NCBI GenBank assembly: GCA_050294475.1
Contig: JBNKOE010000013.1
Location: forward strand, 466,640-530,639
DNA: 64,000 nt
From: Thalassobellus sp050294475
GTDB lineage: Bacteria > Bacteroidota > Bacteroidia > Flavobacteriales > Flavobacteriaceae
Reading direction: 5' to 3'
The position numbers and the translations under genes were made by a program. The notes under the pieces were generated by a model. The model was not told the DNA's origin, did not search any database, and was given only the letters and a program-made list of their open reading frames with translations. Below are positions 53,621 to 62,534 of the stretch, in pieces. Position 1 is the stretch's first letter, and each line of letters begins with the position of its first letter.

Positions 53621-54658
53621 ATGAAGAAAAGACCCATAAAATGGCATGAGGATTTTTTTATAGGTGGTTTGTTAACAGCATTTTACTTAATGTTGCTCTT
53701 TAATGGATTCTCTTATTTGATGACAAATTATATTTTAGATGGAGATTTAAGTAACAAAATGTCAAAACATAATGGTTTAATAGCTATTATCTCTTTGGTG
53801 GAAAATGGTTGGTGGAAATATCCTTTGATTTTGTTTATTGCATTTATCTCTTTAATACAGTTTAAAACTGGATTACTAAAGCTTTTAGGATATGATTATT
53901 TTCTTTCATTTACTACCATAGTAGAATTTGCTTATTCTGATTATTTCCCATTTATTAAAAACATGGACAAGAAGAATAAGGCACACCAATATATTACAAT
54001 AAAAAAGCATGATTTAAGAGGTAATGTAATAAAAGAGGATTCGTACTTAAGGGGGAAATTATCAAGAAGGAAAACTTTTAAATATTCTAATACCAATGTT
54101 CTTATTGAAGAAAATCATTATCATACAATAAACCTAAATCTTGAGCATAAGCAAAAGATTGTTTATGAATACGAGCAAGTAAATAATCTTAAAAGAAAGA
54201 AGATTGTATACGATTTTTATAGATATGGTAGAAATGGATTTGCTGGGTACCATAAATACTATTATAAAAACGGACTGTTGGATAAGGAGGAAATTTTTAA
54301 TCATAAAGATTTACTCCAAGGGAGATTTGTTTGGCAAAGACTATCTGAAAAAGTTATTGTAAAACTAAGATATGAGACAAAGAAGAATGCTGAACGAATT
54401 GCTCAAATAAATCGAGAAACTTATGATGAGAATGGTAATCAAATTAAACTTGAGCTAAATCTCTCACCGAAAAGGGCTACTGATTATAATTTTTCCTCAG
54501 TTAAAGAATGTGAGTATGATAAAGATAATTTGTTAATTAGAGAGAACGATATTAACTATGAATACCTGAAAGATATCGATGGATTTTGGTATTATAAAAA
54601 GACAATTAAGGATGGTGAAGCAACATCATGTGTTTATAGAAGTAAAAAAAGCCGCTAA
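53621..54658 (+). CDS. Cassette gene 2: membrane protein with YD/RHS-like charged domain
   Basis: A 345-residue protein of unknown family. Two N-terminal hydrophobic segments (about 13-34 and 58-82) anchor a long charged soluble part with repeating Tyr-rich strands (YEYEQVNN, YHKYYYKNGLLDKEE, YDENGNQIKLEL, CEYDKDNLLIREND), which recall YD or YwqK-type repeats. The stop TAA is part of the left box of site 3 (CCGCTAAC). The cassette start GTTAGCG is complementary to this box over 7 bases. No catalytic motif seen. Confidence 0.78.
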   Translation: MKKRPIKWHEDFFIGGLLTAFYLMLLFNGFSYLMTNYILDGDLSNKMSKHNGLIAIISLVENGWWKYPLILFIAFISLIQFKTGLLKLLGYDYFLSFTTIVEFAYSDYFPFIKNMDKKNKAHQYITIKKHDLRGNVIKEDSYLRGKLSRRKTFKYSNTNVLIEENHYHTINLNLEHKQKIVYEYEQVNNLKRKKIVYDFYRYGRNGFAGYHKYYYKNGLLDKEEIFNHKDLLQGRFVWQRLSEKVIVKLRYETKKNAERIAQINRETYDENGNQIKLELNLSPKRATDYNFSSVKECEYDKDNLLIRENDINYEYLKDIDGFWYYKKTIKDGEATSCVYRSKKSR

Positions 54659-54785
54659 CAAGCGGTCCTAAAACATTGCGCAGATAGTGCTATATTTGAA
54701 CGAAACAACATTTAATCAGCGGTTTAACGGGTTGATAAGTTTGTGCTTCGAAATGTGCAACGTTTCATACCGCAGGCTGTTGGTG
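54653..54785 (+). repeat. attC-like site 3
   Basis: Left box CGCTAAC (54653-54659) overlaps the stop codon of the preceding gene. The inner boxes GCGGTCC..AAAAC.TTGCGC and GTGCAA.GTTTCATACCGC pair. The right box is GTTGGTG (54779-54785). Confidence 0.7.
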
Positions 54786-54796
54786 GTAATTTGAAA

Positions 54797-55681
54797 ATGC
54801 GAAAAACCAAGAAAATTTTTAGGTCGATTTTAATAATTGTAATTCTATTTTTATCACAAAATAGTTTTGCAAGTCCTCAAATGCCAGATTACATAATTTA
54901 CAAAGGAGATACAATTCCGATTTATAATTTAATACTTGAAAAATATTTTCAGAAAATAGAAAAGTCTGATAAGGGAAGTTTATTCGGACTAAAATTTAGA
55001 GAAAGTGCTTCTTTAAATTGTTGGAGAGGTTATCAAGCAATTTATTTGATTGAAAATGACAGTTTATTTCTTAAAAACATTATTGAATGTGGAGAACGAA
55101 AAATTGACCAATCAGCATCTGAAAAAAGAATTAATGAAATTTTTGGCAATAAGCAAATCAACGGAAAAGTATTTATAGATTGGTTTTCTGGCAATTTTAC
55201 TATACCAAATGGAGAATTATTGAGATGGGACGGAGTTTTTCATAAAACATTTGAAAATGAAATATTGATTGAAGTACAAAGTGGAAAAGCTCGTAAGGTT
55301 TCCAAAATTGAGAATTATGTAGATGACCCAAAACGAATTAATAGAAAATATGGAGATACACTTTCTAAAGTTATGTTCAATGAATTATCTAAACTAAACT
55401 GGATAAACAAAAAAGACTTTGATTGCTCTGAAAAATATCTTGTTACAATTGGAAAAAAAGGAGAAGTTACCAAAGTAATTATGCCTGAATATCAAACGAA
55501 AAAGGAAATAAAGGAATTTTGGGAACGAAATGAATATAATTTTTGTCTTAAAACTGTTATGAAAGGCTTGCGAGATTTGAGATTTGACATTCTAAAAATG
55601 AATGGCAAACCGATTGAGGAAAGTGTTTATTTGGAAATTTGGATTGAAGATAATGGAAAAATTGCAAATTGGACTGAATAA
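54797..55681 (+). CDS. Cassette gene 3: secreted protein of unknown function, 294 aa
   Basis: The start at 54797 gives a good signal peptide (KIFRSILIIVILFLSQNSFA); the longer frame from 54743 would translate attC sequence. The mature part begins SPQMPDYIIYKGDTIPIYNLILEKYFQK and includes four cysteines (SLNCWRGYQ, IIECGERK, DFDCSEKY, NFCLKT), probably disulphides. I recall similar flavobacterial hypotheticals starting MPDYIIYKGDTI but no function. The ATG is 18 bases after the GTTGGTG box. The expected left box matching that start is not found at its 3' end (CTTAAGCCG instead), so the end has diverged. Confidence 0.78.
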   Translation: MRKTKKIFRSILIIVILFLSQNSFASPQMPDYIIYKGDTIPIYNLILEKYFQKIEKSDKGSLFGLKFRESASLNCWRGYQAIYLIENDSLFLKNIIECGERKIDQSASEKRINEIFGNKQINGKVFIDWFSGNFTIPNGELLRWDGVFHKTFENEILIEVQSGKARKVSKIENYVDDPKRINRKYGDTLSKVMFNELSKLNWINKKDFDCSEKYLVTIGKKGEVTKVIMPEYQTKKEIKEFWERNEYNFCLKTVMKGLRDLRFDILKMNGKPIEESVYLEIWIEDNGKIANWTE

Positions 55682-55685
55682 AAAA

Positions 55686-55815
55686 CTTAAGCCGTATAAA
55701 AATAATGCTTAGTTTAGTACTTAATCAAAGGTCAATGCGTTTTGCTAGCTTCTGATTTTCCTTCGGAAAATCCTCGCACACAAAACCGCACTATTCTTAT
55801 ACAATCACGTTACCC
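55686..55815 (+). repeat. attC-like site 4 (left box diverged)
   Basis: Left CTTAAGCCGTATAAAAATAATGC keeps the inner box but not the AAC box. The right is GCACTATTCTTATACAATCAC then GTTACCC (55809-55815). The centre is TTGCTAGCTTCTGATTTTCC and its palindromic partner GGAAAATC, shared with sites 59803 and 62535. Confidence 0.6.
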
Positions 55816-55837
55816 AACATTAAAAAAACAGACAGCA

Positions 55838-56377
55838 ATGTTTTGGAATAAGTGGAAAAAGAAAAATACATCTGAGTTTAAATGCTCTACTTGCGGAGAA
55901 ATCCACGAAGGATTACCTGCTCTTGGTTTTAAAACACCTTTTCATTACCATATTCTGACCGAAAATGACAAAATAGATATTTCGGAAATTGACAATGACT
56001 TTTGCATAATTAAACATGCCGACCAAACCGACAGGTTTATTCGGACAACTTTAAGAATAAAAATAAATGATGCCTGTGAAGACTTGGATTACGGGATTTG
56101 GGTTTCATTAAGTGAAAATAATTTCAACGAATATAAATCGGAATTCAAACACAATATAGATGGAAAAGTATATTTTGGGACTATTTGTAACGAGATTTCA
56201 GATTACCAAGAAAGCACTTTGGGTTTGCATGTCAATGTAAATACTAAAAGTGGCGGAATAAGACCAGAAATTGTACCCCATAAAACGGAACATAAACTGA
56301 TTTCGGACTGGGAAAACGGAATTTCTCTATCTGAAGCGAAAAATAGAATAGAACGAATGATAAAAAACGTTGGGTAA
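55838..56377 (+). CDS. Cassette gene 4: DUF2199 domain protein
   Basis: A 179-residue cytosolic protein from ATG 55838 (the longer frame from 55742 begins inside the attC-like site). FKCSTCGEIHEGLPALGFKTPFHYHIL (Cys-x-x-Cys-Gly-x-x-His) is the start of the DUF2199 family, with WVSLSENNF and the GLHVNVNTKSGGIRPEIVP ending. The family is uncharacterised; the CxxC suggests a zinc site. Its stop codon lies in the left box GGGTAAC (56372-56378). Start box and end box of this cassette match over 10 of 10 bases. Confidence 0.87.
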   Translation: MFWNKWKKKNTSEFKCSTCGEIHEGLPALGFKTPFHYHILTENDKIDISEIDNDFCIIKHADQTDRFIRTTLRIKINDACEDLDYGIWVSLSENNFNEYKSEFKHNIDGKVYFGTICNEISDYQESTLGLHVNVNTKSGGIRPEIVPHKTEHKLISDWENGISLSEAKNRIERMIKNVG

Positions 56378-56503
56378 CACCGTGTATAATTCATTGCTTC
56401 GGATTTTTCTGCCGAAAAATCCTGTACTTTTACTATCTTCGGTTTATGGCGGAAAATCCTTGCGGATTTTCACGCAACGAAACCATACACAATCACGTTG
56501 GCA
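56372..56503 (+). repeat. attC-like site 5
   Basis: Left box GGGTAAC (56372-56378), inner GTGTATAATTCATTGC, hairpin centre as in site 53434, inner GCAACGAAACCATACACAATCAC, right box GTTGGCA (56497-56503). Inner pairing is GTGTAT/ATACAC and TTGC/GCAA. Confidence 0.8.
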
Positions 56504-56529
56504 ACCATAAAAAAAGACACACTGCAAAT

Positions 56530-57492
56530 ATGAAACTTCAATACATACTTATAATTATGATTTCACTTTTTTCATCATGCAAAGGAAAAAATAGAGATGT
56601 TCCTGAATGGGCTAATTTCTTTGACAAAGAAGAATACAATTGCTTCATTGACATAGTAGAGGATTACTTTAAACAAAAAAACTTCAAATTTTCGATAAAT
56701 GCCGGCACTGTGATTGTTGAGAATAATGATTTTGGATTTAATAATCTTGGATTGGTTAATCTTGCGCAGATTTGTAAACAAGAGAAACGAAATGACTGGA
56801 AAGAAATAATTGCAGACCATTTCAATAGAATGATTGAAGCAAACAAATTTGATACTGAATTCAACAAGAAAATTAATGACTTCGAACAAATTAGACAATA
56901 CATTGGTGTGAGACTTTATCACAAAGAATATATTGAGACAGTTGGAAAAGAAAATACTGTTTATAAAGAGCTAACAAATGAAATTGTCGAATTGCTTGTT
57001 TTTGACTTACCTCATACTGTAACCAGTATAAAACCTGAGAATATTACTAATTGGAACAAACAAACTGATGAGTTATTTGATTTAGGATTTAAAAATATTA
57101 AAGCAAACTACCCTCTTGAAATTTCTCAACAAGACATGCAGGATTATAAAATTTGGTTTATCCAAAGTGACCATGTTTTTGCTTCAAATATTTTACTTGA
57201 CAACGATGAAATTAAAAAATATACTGGTAAATATGGGGCTTTGATTGGTGTACCTCATAGACATGCTGTGATTCTATATCCGATTAATGATTTAGAAGTT
57301 GTCAAAGCAATTAATTCATTAATAGTAATTATTAGCGGAATGAATAACGAAGGTCCAGGTTCTATCAGTGATAAGTTATATTGGTACAATGCCGGAGATT
57401 TTACAGAATTACCATATAAAATTGAAGACAAAAAATTACAATTCTATCCCCCAGATAATTTCGTGCAGACATTAAATGGATTAAAGGAATAG
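56530..57492 (+). CDS. Cassette gene 5: lipoprotein related to DUF1444
   Basis: A 320-residue lipoprotein (lipobox SLFSSC, ATG 56530; the frame from 56446 is an attC read-through). The body resembles DUF1444/YtpQ-type proteins: ELLVFDLPHTVTSIKPENITNWNKQTDELFDLGFKNIKANYP, later DHVFASNILLDNDEIKKY, GALIGVPHRHAVILYPI and WYNAGDFTELPY. That family has no known activity. The cassette boundaries match perfectly (GTTGGCAACC at 56497 against GGTTGCCAAC at 57508). The family assignment is moderate. Confidence 0.75.
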   Translation: MKLQYILIIMISLFSSCKGKNRDVPEWANFFDKEEYNCFIDIVEDYFKQKNFKFSINAGTVIVENNDFGFNNLGLVNLAQICKQEKRNDWKEIIADHFNRMIEANKFDTEFNKKINDFEQIRQYIGVRLYHKEYIETVGKENTVYKELTNEIVELLVFDLPHTVTSIKPENITNWNKQTDELFDLGFKNIKANYPLEISQQDMQDYKIWFIQSDHVFASNILLDNDEIKKYTGKYGALIGVPHRHAVILYPINDLEVVKAINSLIVIISGMNNEGPGSISDKLYWYNAGDFTELPYKIEDKKLQFYPPDNFVQTLNGLKE

Positions 57493-57510
57493 AAATCAAA
57501 GAATTACGGT

Positions 57511-57640
57511 TGCCAACAATGTATATACAAAATAGGCGAGATAGTAGTAAATTCAACGGTTGTAGCCCGCTTCAACATCGTAGCGGTTTGATAGGTTTGA
57601 AGCCCGCAATCGCCCACATTGCATATACTAAACGTTGTAA
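57511..57640 (+). repeat. attC-like site 6
   Basis: Left box TGCCAAC (57511-57517), inner AATGTATATAC and GGCGA, a long centre containing TTGAAGCCCGC, inner CGCCCACATTGCATATAC, right box GTTGTAA (57634-57640). Confidence 0.78.
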
Positions 57641-57645
57641 GTAAT

Positions 57646-58125
57646 ATGAAATACAGACTTCTTTTAATAATTCTAACTTTAATTTCGTGTAAATCCGAAC
57701 CCAAAAAACCTGTCGAATTAAGAGTGAATTCAAACGGAATTGAAATTCACGAATCGACAAAACCTCAAAAGGAAATTGAATGTGCTTTATCGGAATTAAA
57801 AAAGACAACGGATTATAAAAGTGAACTAAAAAAGTACGCTGAAATAAATGGAGATACTTTAATAGAAATTGAGAAAAAGAAAATCGGAATTAATAATTAC
57901 AGAACGGTTTTTGAAATTAGCGAATTTGAGCAAAATTTATGGCTACTGATTGAAAAAGAAACTGAAACTGACTCAATTCTGATTCAGCACGAAGATTTTG
58001 TGGAATATCTCTTTACTGTAGAGTCCGAATTTGATTTAGACAAATGTGAAATAAAAAAAACTGAAACGGAATATTTTATGAGCGGAGAAAAAGAGAAAAC
58101 GGAATTTAAAACAATAAAAATCTAA
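57646..58125 (+). CDS. Cassette gene 6: small lipoprotein, 159 aa
   Basis: A lipoprotein (lipobox LISC, residue 15) with no recognised domain. The mature part is highly charged: KSEPKKPVELRVNSNGIEIHESTKPQKEIECALSELKKTTDYKSELKKYAE, followed by an amphipathic beta-rich tail. The ATG at 57646 is only 12 bases after the GTTGTAA box. The cassette start GTTGTAAGTA matches the end TACTTACAAC for 10 bases. Function unknown. Confidence 0.75.
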   Translation: MKYRLLLIILTLISCKSEPKKPVELRVNSNGIEIHESTKPQKEIECALSELKKTTDYKSELKKYAEINGDTLIEIEKKKIGINNYRTVFEISEFEQNLWLLIEKETETDSILIQHEDFVEYLFTVESEFDLDKCEIKKTETEYFMSGEKEKTEFKTIKI

Positions 58126-58135
58126 AAAATACTAC

Positions 58136-58268
58136 TTACAACAATGTATAACCGCAATTACGGCGGATTCGACTACGTCCAAATCCACTCGGAATTGCTA
58201 ACGCCAGTACTAAACCGAAAATCATTAACTTTAATCCCGTAACTGACGGTTATACGATACCGTTGCCA
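58136..58268 (+). repeat. attC-like site 7
   Basis: Left box TTACAAC (58136-58142). The inner box GTATAACCG pairs perfectly with CGGTTATAC near the right end. The right box is GTTGCCA (58262-58268). Confidence 0.8.
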
Positions 58269-58305
58269 GCAAGTTTAAGAAACATCCTACATAACAATAA
58301 TAGAC

Positions 58306-59055
58306 ATGAAAAATATTGAGATTATAAAAAAACTAAAGGAATCGACATTTACCGACGAGGATGGTGAGGATTATACGCTTGACTTTCAAGATGGACTTAC
58401 AGATTCTGAAATTGAGGAACTGACTCAATCTTTTCCAAATAATATGATTGACTCAGAAATTAAAGAAATTCTCAAAGAAACTCGTGGATGGGAAGGTTAT
58501 GGATTAGAGCAGGTTGATTTTTCTTCAATTGGACAATTTGGATTTCTTGAATTGACCCCGAATTCAATAACTCTCGGACATGACGGATTTGGAAACTTTT
58601 GGATACTTGATATATTGACTGATGGTTCATTAGGACATGTTTATTATGCTTGCCATGACCCTGCTGTTTTGATAAAATACTCAGATAATTTAAATGGATT
58701 CTTAAAAAGCTTGATTGAATTTTATGAATCACCATCGGAAAATTATTTAAACGAGATTCATGACAATACAGCTTTCGAGATTTGGAAAAATGGCGGCAAA
58801 CTGATTGAAAAAGCTGATTTTATTACAGACAATAAAGAGTATTCTGAATTTTTAAGCGATTTCGATGGAGACGACTGGATAATTGCTGATTTAAGAAATG
58901 CTAAAGATAAAGATGGTTTTGCTTGGGGTAAATTTGGCCCTAATAACTTGACAAAAAGACATCCAATAGACTTGATTTGGGTGATTAAGAAAAAGAACAA
59001 AGGATTCTTTGGAAGACTATTCGAAAATAAAACCAGCTGGCAACAATGTGTATAG
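58306..59055 (+). CDS. Cassette gene 7: SMI1/KNR4-like (SUKH) protein
   Basis: A 249-residue cytosolic protein. LTDSEIEELTQSFPNNMIDSEIKEILKETRGWEG, then ELTPNSITLGHDGFGNFWILDIL and HVYYACHDPAVLIKYSDNLNGFLKSLIEF show the SUKH/SMI1-KNR4 pattern (about 20-150). Many bacterial members are immunity proteins against polymorphic toxins, so a protective role is plausible, but no toxin gene is adjacent. The last codons (Trp-Gln-Gln-Cys-Val) are read from the left box of the following attC-like site. Start GTTGCCAGC matches end GCTGGCAAC (9 bases). Confidence 0.85.
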   Translation: MKNIEIIKKLKESTFTDEDGEDYTLDFQDGLTDSEIEELTQSFPNNMIDSEIKEILKETRGWEGYGLEQVDFSSIGQFGFLELTPNSITLGHDGFGNFWILDILTDGSLGHVYYACHDPAVLIKYSDNLNGFLKSLIEFYESPSENYLNEIHDNTAFEIWKNGGKLIEKADFITDNKEYSEFLSDFDGDDWIIADLRNAKDKDGFAWGKFGPNNLTKRHPIDLIWVIKKKNKGFFGRLFENKTSWQQCV

Positions 59056-59168
59056 TGCATAAGGGTTTCAGAGGTTTTCGAGCGGCATCACCCGCTTCAA
59101 ATTTGGGTGGTAATTTGATAGGTTTGAAGCCCGCAATCCCTTACGACACCATACACTCAACGTTGGCA
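59037..59168 (+). repeat. attC-like site 8
   Basis: Left box CTGGCAAC (59037-59044) lies inside the 3' end of the SMI1-like gene. Inner GTGTATAGTG..AAGGG and CCCTTACGACACCATACAC pair. The right box is GTTGGCA (59162-59168). The centre TTTGATAGGTTTGAAGCCCGC is shared with site 57511. Confidence 0.8.
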
Positions 59169-59174
59169 GTAATT

Positions 59175-59798
59175 ATGAAACACCTGTACATATTAACGAT
59201 TTTCATTTTCATTTTGGGCTGTAAGAATGATATCTATTCTGACAAAGAAAAAATTGTTACCACAAAAGACGGAAATACAAATGTGTTTTATAAAAACTCG
59301 TTTGAAAATGAACTCATTAAAGACTCAATTGCTGCTTTGGACTTTGACAAAGGGATTGAGCAAAGTTCTCGACTGAATTTTAAAAGTGCTAGAGAATTTT
59401 ATGAATCTGCAAATAAACTAGAACCCAATAATACAATTATAATTAATGCTCTTGGGAATGTTAGTGCTGACCTTAAAGACTTTAATAAATCTTATGAATA
59501 CTTTAAAGAATCTCTGCGGATTGATAGCCTTGACGCAATAACCTATTTGAATTATGGATTTGCAAGAGCAAGAAACGATGAATTTAATAAAGCTATTGAA
59601 CTATACAAGAAAGGAATTAGTCTCGAAAGAAGTGGAGAAAAAAGAGGTTATTTTCATTATAATATGTCACGTGCTTACTATCAATTATATGATGATGAAA
59701 ATGCTAAACTTCACATTAATAAATCAATTGAATTGGTTAACGACGAAGTTTTGAAAAAAGAAATTTTGAAATTCAGAGAAACAATAAATGAAAAATAA
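59175..59798 (+). CDS. Cassette gene 8: TPR lipoprotein
   Basis: A 207-residue lipoprotein (lipobox FILGC, ATG 59175; the frame starting 59046 is attC read-through). At least three TPR-type repeats follow: NFKSAREFYESANKLEPNNTIIINALGNVSADLKDFNKSYEYFKESLRIDSLDAITYLNYGFARARNDEFNKAIELYKKG. TPR domains bind partner proteins; the partner is unknown. The cassette start GTTGGCAGTA matches the end TACTGCCAAC over 10 bases, and pairing continues after one mismatch for four more. Confidence 0.85.
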   Translation: MKHLYILTIFIFILGCKNDIYSDKEKIVTTKDGNTNVFYKNSFENELIKDSIAALDFDKGIEQSSRLNFKSAREFYESANKLEPNNTIIINALGNVSADLKDFNKSYEYFKESLRIDSLDAITYLNYGFARARNDEFNKAIELYKKGISLERSGEKRGYFHYNMSRAYYQLYDDENAKLHINKSIELVNDEVLKKEILKFRETINEK

Positions 59799-59802
59799 CT
59801 AC

Positions 59803-59936
59803 TGCCAACACCGTGTAAAAAACATTGCTTATTTTAGTTCAATCGTTTGGTCGTTGCTCGTTTGCTAGCTTCAGATTTTCCTTCGGAAAATCCTAGCACA
59901 CAAACAAGCAACGTTCCTTACACAATCACGTTGGCG
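59803..59936 (+). repeat. attC-like site 9
   Basis: Left box TGCCAAC (59803-59809), inner ACCGTGTAA and ATTGCTT, centre TTGCTAGCTTCAGATTTTCC with partner GGAAAATC, inner AAGCAACGTTCCTTACACAATCAC, right box GTTGGCG (59930-59936). The inner boxes GTGTAA/TTACAC and TTGCTT/AAGCAA pair perfectly; this is the clearest attC fold in the window. Confidence 0.85.
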
Positions 59937-59996
59937 GTAATTTGAACAAAGTACCAAATCCAATAATATTTATCAATTGAAAAAATAAATTTATTT

Positions 59997-62438
59997 ATGA
60001 AAAAATTGCAAACCCTTATCTTTCTTTTTTATACAATGCATGGCTTAAATGCCCAAAATTGGGAGTGGGTGAAAAGTTTTAATAATAATACTGGAAATTC
60101 ATACACAAGCTATGAGCGTTATAATCAAGAATATATAAATAATATAGCTATTGATTTAGAAGGTAATATCTATTCAATTGACAATTTCACCAATACCTTG
60201 ATTTTGGGTTCAACCACTTTGACAAGTGCTGTGAATGGTACAAATATTTTTATTGAAAAAATCTCCTCAAATGGTGATTGGGTTTGGGCAAAACAATCAG
60301 GTGGGAGTGGTACTGGAAATGCGACAGCAAAATGTATTTTTGTTGATAATTCAAATAATACATATATAGGTTTAGGGCATAACGGAAATGTTAGTTTCGG
60401 AAGTTATTCATTTAACACAACTGATTATAATCCTATCATTGCAAAACTATCTCCAAATGGAAATGTATTATGGGGTATAAATATTTCTGGATGGGATGAT
60501 GGTGCTTTTATTAATAGCATTGTTGCAGATAAAGATGGAAATGTTTACGTTTCAGGTGAATTTGAAAGACGAGTCATAATTGCTCCAACGAGAACATCAA
60601 AAATAACGATAAATAGCTTTGATTTATATGAAAACCCTCCATATGAAAGGGATGTTTTCATTGCAAAAATCTCACCTACGGGAGATCCAATCTGGGCAAT
60701 TAATGTCGGAAGTGCGGATGGTTCTGAAGAAACCTTTAAAATGGATATTGATGCCAATAATTATTTATATATAATTGGCACCTTTCGTGAAGACATAGAT
60801 GGAAATAGCCAAAGCCCATCAATTTTTGGTGATATAAATATTGATTTCATTAAAGAATCTAAATACATAGCAAAATTAAATACTGATGGCCAATTTTCAT
60901 GGGTTTATCCTCTTACCGATGACAATTCTATTGGTTTGGATTTAGTTGTAGACAATAATGAAAATATTTATTGTGTTGATAACAAAGGGTTTTTAAATAA
61001 AATAAGTCCTGATGGCCAGCTTGAATGGTCGAAAGGTATTGGCAATGATTCAACCAATTACGCCATAGGTACTGCTATAACAACTGATAGTTCAAATAAT
61101 GTATATATCGGTGGTTCTTTTTATGATACAGTTGTTATTGGGCAGGATATTTTAATATCTCCAATTTCACCAAATGGCAGTCCACAGGAAAGAACTTTTT
61201 TAGCTAAAATAGACGAATTAGGTAATTGGGAATATGCGTTTGAAAACAATACTAGCAATATCAAGTCAATTGCTAATTCAAATAGAATTAAAGAAATAAA
61301 AGCTGTTAAAGAAGACCAATTAATAGTTTCTGGAGATGGTTATTTGGAAGACGAATTAATCTTTCGAGGTAAAGTGACTCATCAATCTCATGTCGGGGAT
61401 AATAATGATTTAAATATTAGTGTATACCCCATAAATGAAGCAAGAGGAGGCTTTAATTCTTCTTACAGAATTGTATTTAATAATGTTGGAACTACTCAAT
61501 TGGATGGAGATATAATGTTTAAATTTGACAACAGTAAGTTAACTTTTTTAAATTCAAGTCAAGTAGTAGATTCGCAAAATTCAAATAGTTTATCATTCAT
61601 TTATAATGGATTAGCCCCAAAGGAAAGTAGATTTATAGATTTAAATTTTGTTGTAAATTTCATATCACCTGAAACAGAAGAGACATTGAGTTTTGAAACA
61701 AGTATTAACCCAATAATTGACGATTTAACTCAAGAAGATAATGTTTTCACATTTAATCAACCTATTGTTAATTCATTTGACCCAAATGATATATTGGTAA
61801 TAGAAGGAGATAAAATATTACTGGAAAATTCAGATGAATATCTCCACTATATAATTAGATTTCAAAATATAGGCACAGCTTCTGCAATTAACGTTAAGGT
61901 AAATAACTTATTTGATTCCAATTTAGATTGGACAACTTTTCAATTAGAAAGCTCTAGTCATTCTCTTAATATAGAAAGAGTTTATGGTTATGATATTTCT
62001 TTTATTTTTAACGGAATTAATCTTCCAGATAGTACTTCAGATGAACCAAACTCGCATGGATTTATTGCCTACAAGATAAAACCTAAAAAAAATATAACAG
62101 TTGGAGAATTTGTACCCAATGAAGCTGATATATATTTTGATTTTAATCCAGCTGTACCGACAAACCTTGTCAATACTGAAGTAGTAAGTACTCTAGGAGT
62201 AAGCGAAACTAATTCAAGTCCTATTTATTTATACCCAAATCCTACATCAAATATTTTAAACGTTAAATCAAATAGTCCTATTTCTAAAATTTATGTTTAT
62301 AACTCTTTGGGACAAAAAGTTATTTCTTTTTTTAATCAAAGTAAGGTTGATATTTCTATTTTAAATAAAGGTCTTTATTTTGTTGAAATTTATAATGACT
62401 CTGGAAGAAAACTTGTAAGCAGATTTATAAAGAAATAA
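59997..62438 (+). CDS. Cassette gene 9: large T9SS cargo protein with beta-propeller-like repeats
   Basis: An 813-residue secreted protein carried within a cassette, which is unusually large for one. Signal peptide (MKKLQTLIFLFYTMHGLNAQ), then about seven repeats of the SBBP/beta-propeller sort (NGDWVWAKQSGGSGTGNATAKCIFVDNSNNTYIGL; NGNVLWGINISGWDDGAFINSIVADKDGNVYVSGEF; DGQLEWSKGIGNDSTNYAIGTAITTDSSNNVYIGG; about 40-420). A DUF11/DUF7619-like beta sandwich follows (about 590-720; DPNDILVIEGDKILLENSDEYLHYIIRFQNIGTASA), and a T9SS type A sorting domain (about 741-813; IYLYPNPTSNILNVKSNS). No catalytic motif. Cassette ends match over 10 bases. Confidence 0.9.
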   Translation: MKKLQTLIFLFYTMHGLNAQNWEWVKSFNNNTGNSYTSYERYNQEYINNIAIDLEGNIYSIDNFTNTLILGSTTLTSAVNGTNIFIEKISSNGDWVWAKQSGGSGTGNATAKCIFVDNSNNTYIGLGHNGNVSFGSYSFNTTDYNPIIAKLSPNGNVLWGINISGWDDGAFINSIVADKDGNVYVSGEFERRVIIAPTRTSKITINSFDLYENPPYERDVFIAKISPTGDPIWAINVGSADGSEETFKMDIDANNYLYIIGTFREDIDGNSQSPSIFGDINIDFIKESKYIAKLNTDGQFSWVYPLTDDNSIGLDLVVDNNENIYCVDNKGFLNKISPDGQLEWSKGIGNDSTNYAIGTAITTDSSNNVYIGGSFYDTVVIGQDILISPISPNGSPQERTFLAKIDELGNWEYAFENNTSNIKSIANSNRIKEIKAVKEDQLIVSGDGYLEDELIFRGKVTHQSHVGDNNDLNISVYPINEARGGFNSSYRIVFNNVGTTQLDGDIMFKFDNSKLTFLNSSQVVDSQNSNSLSFIYNGLAPKESRFIDLNFVVNFISPETEETLSFETSINPIIDDLTQEDNVFTFNQPIVNSFDPNDILVIEGDKILLENSDEYLHYIIRFQNIGTASAINVKVNNLFDSNLDWTTFQLESSSHSLNIERVYGYDISFIFNGINLPDSTSDEPNSHGFIAYKIKPKKNITVGEFVPNEADIYFDFNPAVPTNLVNTEVVSTLGVSETNSSPIYLYPNPTSNILNVKSNSPISKIYVYNSLGQKVISFFNQSKVDISILNKGLYFVEIYNDSGRKLVSRFIKK

Positions 62439-62534
62439 GCTGACTGCTGAATGACTATAATATTTTTTAAGTTACATCACATAATATCTAATATTTTTAA
62501 AAAAAAGTACACTAAATTATTATTAAAAAACTAC

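Noticed and set aside
56446..56529. Upstream in-frame extension of cassette gene 5 (MAENPCGFSRNETI...) and similar extensions at 54743, 55742 and 59046
   Set aside because: These extensions translate the attC-like sites themselves; each gene has a better start with a signal peptide or a conserved N-terminus just after the GTT box.
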